Shown: positions 23,695-33,461, counted from the first letter of the stretch. The stretch: 64,000 bases of DNA from Bdellovibrionales bacterium (GCA_016713885.1 JADJOF010000007.1:186001-250000), one strand, 5' to 3'. The notes: a model not told the origin generated them from the letters alone. Made by a program: numbers and translations.

Positions 23695-25515
23695 TTAGCG
23701 GGGTCCACTCAGGAAAACCGTTGCGGCAGCGGAAGTACACGCTGACCCGGAACAATAGTACGAAATCGTGCATGCCGTTGCCGACGTGCAATTTGCCGCC
23801 GGTTTTGTGTCATTCGCCGCATTGGCATTTAGATTTGTAACGATATCTGGCGCGGCGCTAAACTTGCCTGCTGCAAGTGTCAATGAGCATGTTCCAGACG
23901 AGATGTTTCCAATTGAGGAAATGAGTCCGCCAAGATCACGAGTGATTGAAGACGACGATGAGCATAGAACGGTTGCCGTGTCGAATACTCTTCCATTTGC
24001 TATTCCAGTGCTCACGCTGTTAGCGATTACAATCGCGGGGCTATTCTGCGACACGTTCTTGATCGAGATGTACGCTCCGGCCTCCGCGTAGCAAGTGCCA
24101 TTGCCAGATACTCTCTGTCCACGAAGGACGACATTGATTGTTCCGGCACTCGAGAGCTGAAATAAACCCGTTATTGTAGCGACAGAGTCGTTACTTTCAA
24201 CGCTGAGACCGCCAGGCGCAATAGCATAGACCGACGGTGAGTAGTTCGTCCCATCGTACCATCGGAATTCGCATATCGTTCTAGTCCCAGTTGTCGCCGC
24301 ACTCGATGCATAAAACTTTCCGGATGCTGTGACTTCGTACATTGCAGCGGGCGCCCCGGTCATTCGAATACCGAAGTCATTGGCTGTCGTCGGCGCAAGA
24401 GCCTGTCCTTCAAGCGTATTGGTCCCGAACCCTGCGACGTTGAATGTTGTGAGTGATCCACTCGTCACCGTTGATGAACCTGACGCAAACGAAATCGATC
24501 CGCGTTTCGAGATGGCGTCGATTGATGCTGTGGTCTGAGCGGTCCAGCCTACGATTGGGAACGACGCCTTTATGGTGACGCTATCACCGTTCGCAAATGT
24601 CTGAGGAGCCGCTTGGTTCAAGACACCGTTGTAAACATACGCTTCGTCACCGCCCATGCTCCGAGCAAGAAGCGAAGTTGTTGAATTGTATAGAACTTGC
24701 CCCGGATAAGTTCGTGTTGCGCTGCTGTCATAAAAAGTAAGCTCTCCAAGAACTGTCTCAACCGATGAGGCAGTGAGCTTTGTCGTGTCAATCGTATAGC
24801 CGGAAGGGATATTGACCGTTAGAGACGCACTCGTTGGCGCTCCTGTCACATCGACCTTGATTTGAACGTACATCGTGTCGCCGTCACGCCGCCATTTTCC
24901 TTGATAGGTCGTGTTTGTTGACCATGACCCGGTCGGAGTAAACGAAGCCCACTCACTGATAAGCTGCGTGCTGCCTACTCGCTTCGAGCGCCCGATATAT
25001 CCAACATCAACCGCAATCAACGGCTCATCGGCGTTTGCGTATATTTGGAGCGCAATCGTGCCACTCTGCGGACAGGGGAAAGTTACGGGGTTCCATCTTG
25101 GGGTCGTTGACGAAATTATCGCTTGATAAGCTTGAACATTCGTCCCGTCATACGCGCGCACATAATGAGTCGCCGTGCCGCTTGGCACTTGCGCCAATAT
25201 CTCAACTTCGCAGTCAAGACCGTAGTAGCCCTTAGGAATGGTGATCGCCTGCGATGTTAGCGTCTGCCCCGATGCGCCTGCATCCCACGTGGCAGAACCT
25301 TTGCCAGCAAGTAAATTGGTGCCGCTTGTGACTGCCGCAAGCGTGCCGCCCGATGCGGTCCACTTGGCTTTGCCTGATTCGAATCCTGAGTTGTACGGTG
25401 CGAGCAGGTTCTCAAACGCAAGCTCCTGACGATCGAAGTCAGTCAGTGCCGCATTTGCGAGAATCGGATTGAGTACCGTTAGAAGAACCAAAAGCCATTG
25501 AGTTATGAATCTCAT
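23695..25515 (-). CDS. Fibre-like protein with a signal peptide
   Basis: A 606-residue beta-rich, Ser/Thr/Gly-rich protein in the tail-fibre position. Its start overlaps the stop of the preceding fibre gene, so it is part of the late operon. It begins with a convincing signal peptide (MRFITQWLLVLLTVLNPILA then NA before ALT), which cytoplasmic virion proteins do not have. The mature part contains lectin-like strand repeats (FTPTGSWSTNTTYQGKWRRD) and a C-terminal cysteine-rich segment (TVLCSSSS, NCTSATACTISYYCSGSACT). It may be an exported fibre-like or receptor-masking protein rather than a standard tail fibre. Identical in copy 2. Confidence 0.7.
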   Translation of the reverse strand: MRFITQWLLVLLTVLNPILANAALTDFDRQELAFENLLAPYNSGFESGKAKWTASGGTLAAVTSGTNLLAGKGSATWDAGASGQTLTSQAITIPKGYYGLDCEVEILAQVPSGTATHYVRAYDGTNVQAYQAIISSTTPRWNPVTFPCPQSGTIALQIYANADEPLIAVDVGYIGRSKRVGSTQLISEWASFTPTGSWSTNTTYQGKWRRDGDTMYVQIKVDVTGAPTSASLTVNIPSGYTIDTTKLTASSVETVLGELTFYDSSATRTYPGQVLYNSTTSLLARSMGGDEAYVYNGVLNQAAPQTFANGDSVTIKASFPIVGWTAQTTASIDAISKRGSISFASGSSTVTSGSLTTFNVAGFGTNTLEGQALAPTTANDFGIRMTGAPAAMYEVTASGKFYASSAATTGTRTICEFRWYDGTNYSPSVYAIAPGGLSVESNDSVATITGLFQLSSAGTINVVLRGQRVSGNGTCYAEAGAYISIKNVSQNSPAIVIANSVSTGIANGRVFDTATVLCSSSSSITRDLGGLISSIGNISSGTCSLTLAAGKFSAAPDIVTNLNANAANDTKPAANCTSATACTISYYCSGSACTSAAATVFLSGPR

Positions 25516-27026
25516 GTGAAAGTTACCTCGCTTGAATATGGTGGGAACATCGCGTCGACCGTCGCCGTATCTGTCGCCGTATCGCGCGTGAGCCTGATCA
25601 AAATCAAATCACCGGCTGAAACTGAATCGCTGTTGATCTGGCCCGTTGATGAGGTCAAATCACAGACAAACGCATTCGGACGGTTCGCCGTAGTCGCAAG
25701 CGTCACCGCTGAATTTGTCGACGTCCGTTGGTTCGTCGTACTCGACACTGCATCAGTGCCAGTGCGAATCAGAGTTGCAACCGTCTTCATAAGCACGGTG
25801 TTCGCCGTAGCGTTACCGTAGAAAAGCCCGCGAAGGTTGATCTGCCCGCCTGCTGTGTATGTCGACGGCACTCGCACTGCTGCGTAGAGGTATTGCGTCT
25901 CGCCATCAGCGAATGCATAAACGCGTTGGCCGTATTCGCTCGATGCGACCGGCGCCAATGCGTCTTCAATCCAATTGAGTGACGAGCCGCCGCCGCCAGA
26001 TCCTACAGCGATGAGCGCTGCGCCAGTATCGACATACGCCTTCGCTTGATCTGTGGCGTAGACGATCGTGCCCTCTTTGCGCGTTAACGCATCGAGGTTC
26101 GCCTTCGTGTTCTTCGGAATCGTGATCCGCTGAGTGTTTGAAGCTGTGCCGCCATCAAAGTCAGCGGTGATTGTACCGCCAGTGATCGCGACCGCGCTCG
26201 CCGCCTGCGTTGCCATTGTGCCAAGACCAAGATTTGTCCTAGCTGTGCCGGCGTTCGCGAGATCAGAAAGATTCGATGCAATCTTGAGCTGAGCGTCGTT
26301 TGAGACGTTTGAAAGTCCGACTTGCGTCTTTGTCACTGAATGCGGGTTTGAAGTGTTCGCAATATGCGTTGTCGCAGCTCCAGCCGAAGCGGCCGCCGCA
26401 GTCTCAGATAGCGCAGCAGCATCAGCCGATGCGTCAGCCGCCACAGCACTTGCGGCCGCATCCACGGCACTCGCCGCCGCCGCAATGGCCGACGCGTTCG
26501 CCTCTCCGGCTTTTGTTGTGGCAATCCCAGCTTGGGTCGTAGCGGTTGAGGCACTTGTCGAAGCATTGCTCGCTGAAGTTGAAGCGTTACTCGCCTGAGT
26601 CGTGGCTGTAGCAGCGCTCGCCGCAGCGTTTGTTTCAGCCGTTTCAGCATTCGTTTCGGCTGTCTCGGCGTTGTTCTCACTGACAAGTGCCGCAGCCGCA
26701 CTGATCGCAGCAGCAGCAGCACTCGCCGCCGCCGCCTCATCACTGCCATCAACTGGCTCAACGCGGATCTCATTGATCGTGTTGAGCGTCTGGTCGTTTG
26801 CATCCATGATGATGAACTTATAGAGCCCGGCTGAGCACCATATCTCAGCTTCACCGGCCGAGTTTAATATGACTGGATTCGTGTTCTCAGTGTCTCCGGC
26901 CCGATTGGTGTATGTCGCTTTTGGCGTTGTCGAGTTGGCCTCATAGGTCCAAATCTTCCCACCGACGAGCGGATCGCCGTTTTCATCGAAGAACTGCTGC
27001 TTAATTTGCGGTATATTTTTCGCCAT
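25512..27026 (-). CDS. Tail fibre protein
   Basis: A 504-residue tail fibre. Residues 1-90 form an N-terminal attachment domain (QQFFDENGDPLVGGKIWTYE) that is paralogous to the start of the next fibre gene. Residues 95-225 are an Ala-rich heptad region typical of trimeric fibre shafts. Then come NPHSVTKTQVGLSNVSND, a Phage_fiber_2-like repeat, and NLSDLANAGTARTNLGLG, a common fibre motif. The C-terminal part is the likely receptor-binding tip. Confidence 0.85.
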   Translation of the reverse strand: MAKNIPQIKQQFFDENGDPLVGGKIWTYEANSTTPKATYTNRAGDTENTNPVILNSAGEAEIWCSAGLYKFIIMDANDQTLNTINEIRVEPVDGSDEAAAASAAAAAISAAAALVSENNAETAETNAETAETNAAASAATATTQASNASTSASNASTSASTATTQAGIATTKAGEANASAIAAAASAVDAAASAVAADASADAAALSETAAAASAGAATTHIANTSNPHSVTKTQVGLSNVSNDAQLKIASNLSDLANAGTARTNLGLGTMATQAASAVAITGGTITADFDGGTASNTQRITIPKNTKANLDALTRKEGTIVYATDQAKAYVDTGAALIAVGSGGGGSSLNWIEDALAPVASSEYGQRVYAFADGETQYLYAAVRVPSTYTAGGQINLRGLFYGNATANTVLMKTVATLIRTGTDAVSSTTNQRTSTNSAVTLATTANRPNAFVCDLTSSTGQINSDSVSAGDLILIRLTRDTATDTATVDAMFPPYSSEVTFT

Positions 27027-27032
27027 AATTCC

Positions 27033-28129
27033 TCAGAGTTCGAATGCGATGAGTTTCCAGTTTTGCAGACCGATCGTGAACGCGGCGTCTGTGACTTTCG
27101 CTTGGACGAGGTATGTGTAGGTGCCAGCCGCAGGGACATCGATCGTCCAAGGCCCAGACGGGCTGACCACTGTGCTACCTGCCGCACGGGTCGCAAGTGC
27201 TGAAACGTACAACTCAGAAATGCTCGTACTGTCGCGAAGTATCTGAATGAGGCCATCCCATGCTCCGCTGAAGTCCTCGACGTCGCCCAATCGACTCTGA
27301 AGGTTAGCTATGACCTTGAGCACTGAATTGCCTTCGTCCTTTGACGCAAATCCATACGCAGTACCAGCCCCGGAACTGACGAAGTCCTGAATTGCATAGT
27401 CCGGCGTTACGGGCGCAGTGTGCGTCAATCCAGTCAGTGTCGACGGAGTATTGGCGCCAGGGCCTCCGATGCTGATGTAGGATTGCGAACCCTCGCCGCC
27501 AGCCGGAATCATCCCGACAAATACTGGGCGTCCGGTTGTCGTGATTGAAACTGAAAGATTGGTGACATTCCCAAATGTCGCGACGGATCGCGAGTACGTG
27601 CCGCACGACGAGCTCACCTGCTGTCCAAGTGCAACGCGCTTTGCTTGAGTCAGAAAGCCATCGGCCATCTTCGCTCTGCCATCGGTGTCAGCGGTCAAAA
27701 TGCCAGTCGCAAGCTTCGGAAGAGTGATGAACCCATCTTCCATCTTCGCCCGGCCTTCAGAAGTCGCCGACAAAAGCCGTCTTCCATTCTCGCTCGGCCA
27801 GCCGTACTTGCGTGCAGAAGCACTGACGGCATCATCGCGAGCGTGATCGAGTTCGCATTGTTGTGCGCAACGCCGTCTTGCGTCCATTGAACGACGTCGT
27901 TCGAGTCCTTAAGCACAAGCTTATATGACCCGCTGCCAAGCCAGATCGTGCCGACGCCTTCGCTATCGAGGATCAATGGATTGTCGTTTGTCGTGCCCTC
28001 ATCTCGATCAGTGTACGTGGCAAGCGGCGTCGAAGTCCCAGCCTCATAAGTGTAGAGTTTGCCAGCCGCCAGCGGATCACCGTTTGAGTCAAGAAACTGA
28101 TAGCGCGGGTTTACGAATGGATGCGCCAT
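27033..28129 (-). CDS. Second tail fibre, frameshifted
   Basis: The first frame (from 28129) has the same attachment domain as the neighbouring fibre (YQFLDSNGDPLAAGKLYTYE) and runs into GRARMEDGF. The second frame continues with SEGRAKMEDGFITLPKLATG and DGRAKMADGFLTQAKRVALG, so three GRA(K/R)M-x-DGF repeats are split between frames. The break falls at a run of four A (27772-27775); one extra base would join them into one protein of about 365 residues. It is either disrupted or a slippage site. A C-terminal segment (PDYAIQDFVSS to LQSRLGDVE) is shared with the small protein at 36227. The start overlaps the upstream stop (TGATG). Confidence 0.65.
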
Positions 28130-30822
28130 CAGTCACGCCCCTTTGAAAGTCGACTATTGAGTTTCGCCACAAGCTGATTCATGGCCTTCGACCCTGGTTT
28201 CAGATCAGACGCTAGAACCAGCATCTCTTTTGCCTTCGGGTCCTGCATGATTGAATCGCGATCGATGCCAAGCTCTGGCGAGTGTTTTGAGATGTTGTCG
28301 AATCCATCGTTCGCCCATTTCTCACGGCCGCGCTTTGGCGGCGGTGCCTTTGACCCATCTTTGTCGGAAGGACCTGGCTTTTGGGGCTCGTCTGGATAAA
28401 CGCGGTACTGAGACGGCGTGCTCGAATCCATGTCGAGCTCTGACGGTGCCGATGGACCGGCGACTTTAGGAAGCGCTGTCTCGCCAGCATGTGCTGCTGC
28501 GGCTCGTCCAGCTAGGACAGTCGATTTGAATTGTTGAATCAGCTCAATCTTTAGAGGCTCGGGAATGTCTAGGGAGCGAATCGCATTTGGCGAAATCGTT
28601 CTCATTTTCAAAACGCCGTCCAAGACCCTTTTTGTTACGGCCGGTCCGTAGACGTCCATCATCGCGCCGGTTACAGCGCCGAACGCCATGCCGACCGGAC
28701 CGCCTAAAGCAAAGCCCGCTGCGCCGCCAGCGCCGCCCTTGCCCGCCGCTGACTGTGCCAGATTCCCGATCACAGACCACAAGTTAACATTCCGAGATCC
28801 ATTAAATGCGGTCTTCGTAAATGCTGCCGCGTCACTTGCAGCGCGAACCGCCTCGACGAAATCTTGATCGGACAGATCAGAAAGATCTTGAAGAGTCTTG
28901 GTTGCGAATTTCCGACCTTGGGCGACTTGCTTTAGTTTCGACTCGGCCGACTGCTCGCCGAATCCTTTGAATTTACCCGCCAGGTCCTTTGCGGTCTTTA
29001 ATTTCGCTTGTGCAGACTTCTGATTAAAGAATGCCGCACTTCGTTCGATTGATTTTTGAATCTCCCTAGGCTTTGCCAAGCGTTTCGCGGACGCCGCCTG
29101 CATTTCTGATTGCCTGAGCATCGCGTTTTCTGGGAGAGATTGTCTAATGCCTTCAAGCTTCATCGGGCTTCTCAGCGTTCGCTGTGCTCCGACCATTTCA
29201 TCAACGGTTCGCGGCAATGCGCCGCCTTGTTTTTGAGCAAGCTTCTGCAGCGTCTCGAGCTCGTACTTTGCCGACGGCTTGCCAATACTTTGAAGCCGAT
29301 TGAACCGAGCCGAATCAGCTCCGAATTGTTTCGTCGCGTTCGACAAAACTCCAGTATCATCGGCGACGGTAAGCATCTTTTCTTTGTACGCCGGATTCTG
29401 CTTTAGCTGTTCATCGAGTCCGCCTCGAATCGATTTGAATGCTCTCTGAACGTCGTTAGTGAAGAGGCGAGAATCATAGATGATCTTTTCGGCCTGATCG
29501 ATTTGTTGGATTATTTGCTTTGCGTCAGCCGCGCTCATGCTTGACGGCAACTTCCCGAGCGTGTCGCGAAGCCCTCGAATTTCTGCCTGAGCAGCTCGTG
29601 CCTGCGGAGTTGATGGCGCAACGCCTGCAACATTCAAGCTCTCTTCAGCTTTTTTCAGCCCATCCCAAGTACCCTTGAAGTTGATCGGCTCTTTCTGTTG
29701 TCGCAATATTTCGTAGGACTCGTTTGAGCCCTTTACGACCTTCTCTTTTAAGTTATCAATTGCATCGCCGATCATCGGCTCAACACGCGAAGGCGATGCT
29801 TTTTCTGTTAACACCTGCTTTTGTGAGCTGAATGATTCATCGAGAAGCGTCCGAGCTTTCTGGACCTCTTCCATCGCCTTAGCTTTACCCTCGACGCGTG
29901 AATCTTTAATGCCTGCGGCGACTTCGTCGAGTTTTGACTTCGCTGAATCGTAGCCGATTTTGGCGTTATCAAGATCGTCGCCCAGTCCATTCACGACCTT
30001 AGTCACTTGCTCATAGAGCTCATCAAATGTGCTGGCGTTTCGAATGCGCTCTGGGTTTTGAAGGTACGAGTCAATGACCTCTTCTTTGACGCCACCGACC
30101 GCGCTCAGTATCTTCTTTGGCGCCGCCGCTGCGAGCTTTCCAGCGCCCTTTAATACTTTGCCGCCGACGTGCAAAGCGCCTGGCATCAGGGCGCCAGTGA
30201 CTCCGTTGATTGCCGCATTCTTCGCGCGAGCGCCGACATCGGTAAACCCAGTTTCAGGAGTGTATGCGGTACCGAGCAGAACGCCTTCAGCACCAAGCCG
30301 TGCGCTTTGAGCCCCTATGCTTGATCCAGATGCGAATCGTGCAGCTTTCTCTAAAGCATTAACCCCTGCAGCACCTTTGATCCCTGCGCCAACTGCCTTG
30401 GACGCAGCCGATCCAGGCACGACAAAGCCAGCGAATTGACCGCCCATGGCATAGCCTGGTGCCTTTTCTTGAAGATCCTTGCCTTGCTGTCTGAATTTAT
30501 TTACGCGATCAGAGAATTTCGTTTCATCTGCATCTGATCCGCTTAGCGCTTGCGATGCCATGTCCGATAGAACTTCGCCGCCTGCTTTCAAATATGGGAG
30601 CGTCCCGATTGATGCGCTCTCGGCATAGCCCTCTGTTGCCGCGCGAAGCTTGTCGCCAGCACTCGGTACCGATGGCTCCGTAGACGAATCGGTCGGCGCC
30701 CACTGGTCTTGACCAATCTTTTTATAGACCTCACCGGTTTTCGCCGTGCGCGTTACTGGCTCCCAGTGATCAGGGCCAACTTGGTGATAGAATGTCCCGT
30801 CTTTTGCCTGGCGCTCCATCAT
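28129..30822 (-). CDS. Large ejection protein (P22 gp16-like position)
   Basis: An 897-residue virion protein, last and largest of three genes in the place of P22 7-20-16. An N-terminal repeat-like segment (HQVGPDHWEPV, KKIGQDQWAPT) is followed by Gly/Ala-rich amphipathic stretches (GAGIKGAAGVNALEKAARF; AGKGGAGGAAGFALGGPVG) and long helical regions. This is typical of internal proteins that enter the cell with the DNA and build a channel across the envelope. Assignment rests on position and composition rather than a catalytic motif; no lysozyme domain was noticed. Confidence 0.7.
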   Translation of the reverse strand: MMERQAKDGTFYHQVGPDHWEPVTRTAKTGEVYKKIGQDQWAPTDSSTEPSVPSAGDKLRAATEGYAESASIGTLPYLKAGGEVLSDMASQALSGSDADETKFSDRVNKFRQQGKDLQEKAPGYAMGGQFAGFVVPGSAASKAVGAGIKGAAGVNALEKAARFASGSSIGAQSARLGAEGVLLGTAYTPETGFTDVGARAKNAAINGVTGALMPGALHVGGKVLKGAGKLAAAAPKKILSAVGGVKEEVIDSYLQNPERIRNASTFDELYEQVTKVVNGLGDDLDNAKIGYDSAKSKLDEVAAGIKDSRVEGKAKAMEEVQKARTLLDESFSSQKQVLTEKASPSRVEPMIGDAIDNLKEKVVKGSNESYEILRQQKEPINFKGTWDGLKKAEESLNVAGVAPSTPQARAAQAEIRGLRDTLGKLPSSMSAADAKQIIQQIDQAEKIIYDSRLFTNDVQRAFKSIRGGLDEQLKQNPAYKEKMLTVADDTGVLSNATKQFGADSARFNRLQSIGKPSAKYELETLQKLAQKQGGALPRTVDEMVGAQRTLRSPMKLEGIRQSLPENAMLRQSEMQAASAKRLAKPREIQKSIERSAAFFNQKSAQAKLKTAKDLAGKFKGFGEQSAESKLKQVAQGRKFATKTLQDLSDLSDQDFVEAVRAASDAAAFTKTAFNGSRNVNLWSVIGNLAQSAAGKGGAGGAAGFALGGPVGMAFGAVTGAMMDVYGPAVTKRVLDGVLKMRTISPNAIRSLDIPEPLKIELIQQFKSTVLAGRAAAAHAGETALPKVAGPSAPSELDMDSSTPSQYRVYPDEPQKPGPSDKDGSKAPPPKRGREKWANDGFDNISKHSPELGIDRDSIMQDPKAKEMLVLASDLKPGSKAMNQLVAKLNSRLSKGRD

Positions 30823-31898
30823 TCAGCCCAATCAATTTCGTTTGTTTTAAAAACCTTCGGTGCAGGTGCGGCATTTGCCCTGTCAATGCCATATGCTGAG
30901 TCGTCTCCCTTTTTCATTTTGCTAATATCAACATCGGCAACGCCTACCTCTTGCGGATTGAATCCTAGAGTCCCGAGTCTGGACCTCATTTCGCTCTGCA
31001 AGTATTCAAGTTTCTTCTTCTGAATTGCCGGGCTATCGCGCCACGTCGGTGCCATTGCCTTGAATCTCTCCTCCTCTGGTTTTGAAATTGCGCCGCCGGA
31101 CTGCATTCGACCGAGTGATTCTTCAAAGAGCGCACGTTGCTGCGTGAAGTCGTTATCTCCAATAACTGAGAATGTGTTTTGATCGTTACGAAGAAGGGCA
31201 TCGGCCATGCCCTGCACGGTTTTCAATCCAAGTTTGGCGTTGTCGAAACGCTGCTTTCCTTCGGCACCAAGCCCCTGCAGTCGACCTTCCGGCGTTTTCT
31301 TGAACGCTGCTTCTTCCTGCTTGCGCCTGTGGTCAGCCAATCGCTGATACTTCATTTCGTCCGCAAACGGATCGCCAGCGCCCTTGCGCATAGCTTCCAT
31401 TTCTCTAATTTTGAGTTCTCGCTCTTTATTTTGTTGCGACATTCGATCTTGAATTGTCAGCGCACGTCCGCGAAGCGAGTTCACCAAGCCCGGATCGTAT
31501 TGCATCGGAACCTGAGAAACGTCGAGGCCCATCGTTTTCGCTTGGCCCAGAGCACTTTCCCAAGACGGCTGATCCTTAACGTCAGCCGTGAGCTGCGCGA
31601 TCATCCCGGCTTGCTTGAACTGATCATCAAGCTTTGAGCGCTTATCAGCGTCGGCTTGCCGGGTGAGCTCATTCGCCTCTTTCCCGAAGCCGCCTTTCGC
31701 AAGCGCCGATGCTGTCAGAGATGGATCAAACGTCGTTTTGCCATCAGGGCCAACGACTGCTCCGGCCTTGTACGCTTCGCGCTGAGCCTCTTGATCGCGA
31801 CGTTGCTTGATCATGTCGCTCATCTTCATGCCCTCTTGCCTTGCGGCGCCAAGGTCAAGACCTCTCATGTTCGAATACATTGAGTTATCGATCGGCAT
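30819..31898 (-). CDS. Ejection protein (P22 gp20-like position)
   Basis: A 359-residue, highly charged, helical protein with strong coiled-coil character (RMSQQNKERELKIREMEAMR). It lies between two other presumed internal virion proteins and overlaps the next start by four bases. It probably travels inside the capsid and is injected with the genome. Sequence alone would not identify it; the order of genes does. Confidence 0.65.
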   Translation of the reverse strand: MPIDNSMYSNMRGLDLGAARQEGMKMSDMIKQRRDQEAQREAYKAGAVVGPDGKTTFDPSLTASALAKGGFGKEANELTRQADADKRSKLDDQFKQAGMIAQLTADVKDQPSWESALGQAKTMGLDVSQVPMQYDPGLVNSLRGRALTIQDRMSQQNKERELKIREMEAMRKGAGDPFADEMKYQRLADHRRKQEEAAFKKTPEGRLQGLGAEGKQRFDNAKLGLKTVQGMADALLRNDQNTFSVIGDNDFTQQRALFEESLGRMQSGGAISKPEEERFKAMAPTWRDSPAIQKKKLEYLQSEMRSRLGTLGFNPQEVGVADVDISKMKKGDDSAYGIDRANAAPAPKVFKTNEIDWAE

Positions 31899-31901
31899 TG
31901 C

Positions 31902-32777
31902 TTAGCCCTCCGCCATCGTTGCAAGGAAAAGCATCAAGACACGAGAAAGGTCGATCAGCTTCACACCGTCAGCGTCTTCATAGACGAGAGTTTTCCCGAG
32001 TTTTGACTTCTCGAGGTCCTGCGCCATCACGCCGACATAGTCGCCCGATCCATGGATTGGTGACTTGTAATTGAACGAGTAGGCTTTGAGATGAGACTTC
32101 ATTTCAGCCAAATCTTCTTTTGAAACCGGCTGAATGTTCGTTTTCACGCGCTCGTCACAGAAGGCCAGACTTGCAGCGCCCTGGATGAACTGTTGCCTCT
32201 GACCGGCCTGACCCATCGCCTGCGCAGCTACGGCATTTGCACCGCCTTGCACGTTCTGGCTATATGCGTTCGCATAGTTCTGCCCGGCTTGAGCAACTTG
32301 AGTGTTCGCAGTCTGTCCAACGCCGGCGATCTGCGATAGCCGTCCGAACCTGCGATCACGGTCAGCATTAAAACGGTTGTATGCGTTGTTGTATTCTTCG
32401 GACGCCATGCCCTGATTCTGGCGCATGAGTTCTTTCATGAATCGACCAGACGTTAAACCGCCGCGAGCGGCCGATGACCGCTCAAGCGCTTTACTCGCCT
32501 CATCCATTCGAAACTGATATCCAGGGTCTTGTTGAAAGTCAGACGCTGTGAAGTCTCGCTGATAGTCAGCATCTTGAAGACCCGTGAGCGCCTTTGCTCC
32601 AGCGTCTCGCCACGGCTGAGCATCCGCGCGCTGCTGATCAAACATATAGCGCTGAGTATTGTTTGAATCGCGCACTGCACCTTGCTGAGCCGAAAGCGCC
32701 TGGTCACTGCCAGACGAGTCGCTCAGGTTCATACCCGTTACGTCTTCAATTAATCCACCGACTCCGCCGCTACCCAT
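31902..32777 (-). CDS. DNA-transfer protein with Peptidase_S74-like C-terminal domain
   Basis: A 291-residue protein in the place of P22 gp7. Residues 1-200 are Gln/Ala/Asn-rich and helical, as in injected proteins. Residues 205-291 resemble the S74 intramolecular chaperone domain (DERVKTNI, then AYSFNYKS, then GDYVGVMAQDLEK). In active S74 domains a Ser and a Lys five residues later form the dyad; here the position is Cys207 (with Lys212), so self-cleavage is uncertain. It is expressed from GGAG before the ATG at 32777. Confidence 0.72.
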   Translation of the reverse strand: MGSGGVGGLIEDVTGMNLSDSSGSDQALSAQQGAVRDSNNTQRYMFDQQRADAQPWRDAGAKALTGLQDADYQRDFTASDFQQDPGYQFRMDEASKALERSSAARGGLTSGRFMKELMRQNQGMASEEYNNAYNRFNADRDRRFGRLSQIAGVGQTANTQVAQAGQNYANAYSQNVQGGANAVAAQAMGQAGQRQQFIQGAASLAFCDERVKTNIQPVSKEDLAEMKSHLKAYSFNYKSPIHGSGDYVGVMAQDLEKSKLGKTLVYEDADGVKLIDLSRVLMLFLATMAEG

Positions 32778-32778
32778 G

Positions 32779-33126
32779 TCATTGCTCCTTTAGCTTCAGT
32801 GAAATCAAAAGCACGTCTTGACCAGACTTCGAGACCTCAAAGCCGCATGAAATTGCAGCAATCAATGTCTTATTTGCGTTCTGGTCCCATAGATGAATAT
32901 TTGCCGTCACCACGTCGCAACCATTGCCTTTGGCGATATCGACTAGGTCATTGAGTAGCTTTCGCCCGTTTCCGAGCGTTCTCTTCTCGCGATGAATGAA
33001 CATCTCAGCGATGAAACATTCCTTGTTTGACATCTTGTAAGCGATGAATCCGAAATCACGCCACAGGCTCGATTGCCCCATGCGCTCGTAGATATATTGA
33101 GAGTAAAGTCTATCCTCATTGCTCAT
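32779..33126 (-). CDS. GNAT-family N-acetyltransferase
   Basis: A 115-residue GNAT domain: IAEMFIHREKRTLGNGRKLL matches motif A, the acetyl-CoA pyrophosphate loop, followed by helix and strand (GCDVVTANIHL) and a C-terminal SCGFEVSKSG segment. It may acetylate a virion or host protein or a small molecule. Its ATG overlaps the upstream stop, so it is made with structural proteins, which is an uncommon place for such an enzyme. Confidence 0.8.
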   Translation of the reverse strand: MSNEDRLYSQYIYERMGQSSLWRDFGFIAYKMSNKECFIAEMFIHREKRTLGNGRKLLNDLVDIAKGNGCDVVTANIHLWDQNANKTLIAAISCGFEVSKSGQDVLLISLKLKEQ

Positions 33127-33461
33127 GTGCATTCTCGTCCTGACATTCTGATGATGACCGCACTGGAAAGACTGACCTCGACATTCACAATGTCACCAGC
33201 GGCTAAGATCTGATTCTGCATTTGAGTGATGTCTTTGGTTTCGGCGGCCGTGATCGAGAGCGTTTTCACTATCTTGTTTGAACCGCCGTAAGAGCCGCCG
33301 CTTGGAATGATATGAATCGATATCGTTTGCGCGCTCGCATCGGTATTCGTTGCCGTGAACTTATCGATGATCGTTCGAGTTGACGCTGGCGCCGTGTATT
33401 CGGTCTGCTGTGCGTTCGCCGCGTACTTTGCGTTGATTAGTACCTTTGCCGTGACTGCCAT
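33123..33461 (-). CDS. Small beta-rich virion protein
   Basis: A 112-residue Thr/Ala-rich beta protein (TIIDKFTATNTDASAQTISI) resembling small head-decoration or tail-knob proteins found next to P22-like tail genes. The ATG lies on TGATG with the upstream stop. Confidence 0.6.
   Translation of the reverse strand: MAVTAKVLINAKYAANAQQTEYTAPASTRTIIDKFTATNTDASAQTISIHIIPSGGSYGGSNKIVKTLSITAAETKDITQMQNQILAAGDIVNVEVSLSSAVIIRMSGRECT

Larger units (their letters stand above)
14575..26068. repeat. Large direct repeat, copy 1 (as far as the window shows)
   Basis: This block recurs at 52510-64000, with an offset of 37,935 bp, then 37,934 and 37,932 after three single-base indels. It begins at the stop of the helicase-methyltransferase gene. 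The end of the repeat is not visible because copy 2 runs off the window. Divergence is patchy up to about 20,550; beyond that I find no difference. Confidence 0.95.

Noticed and set aside
26353..26823. Long Ala-rich plus-strand frames in the tail-fibre region
   Set aside because: They are reverse-strand shadows of the Ala-rich heptad region of the fibre.
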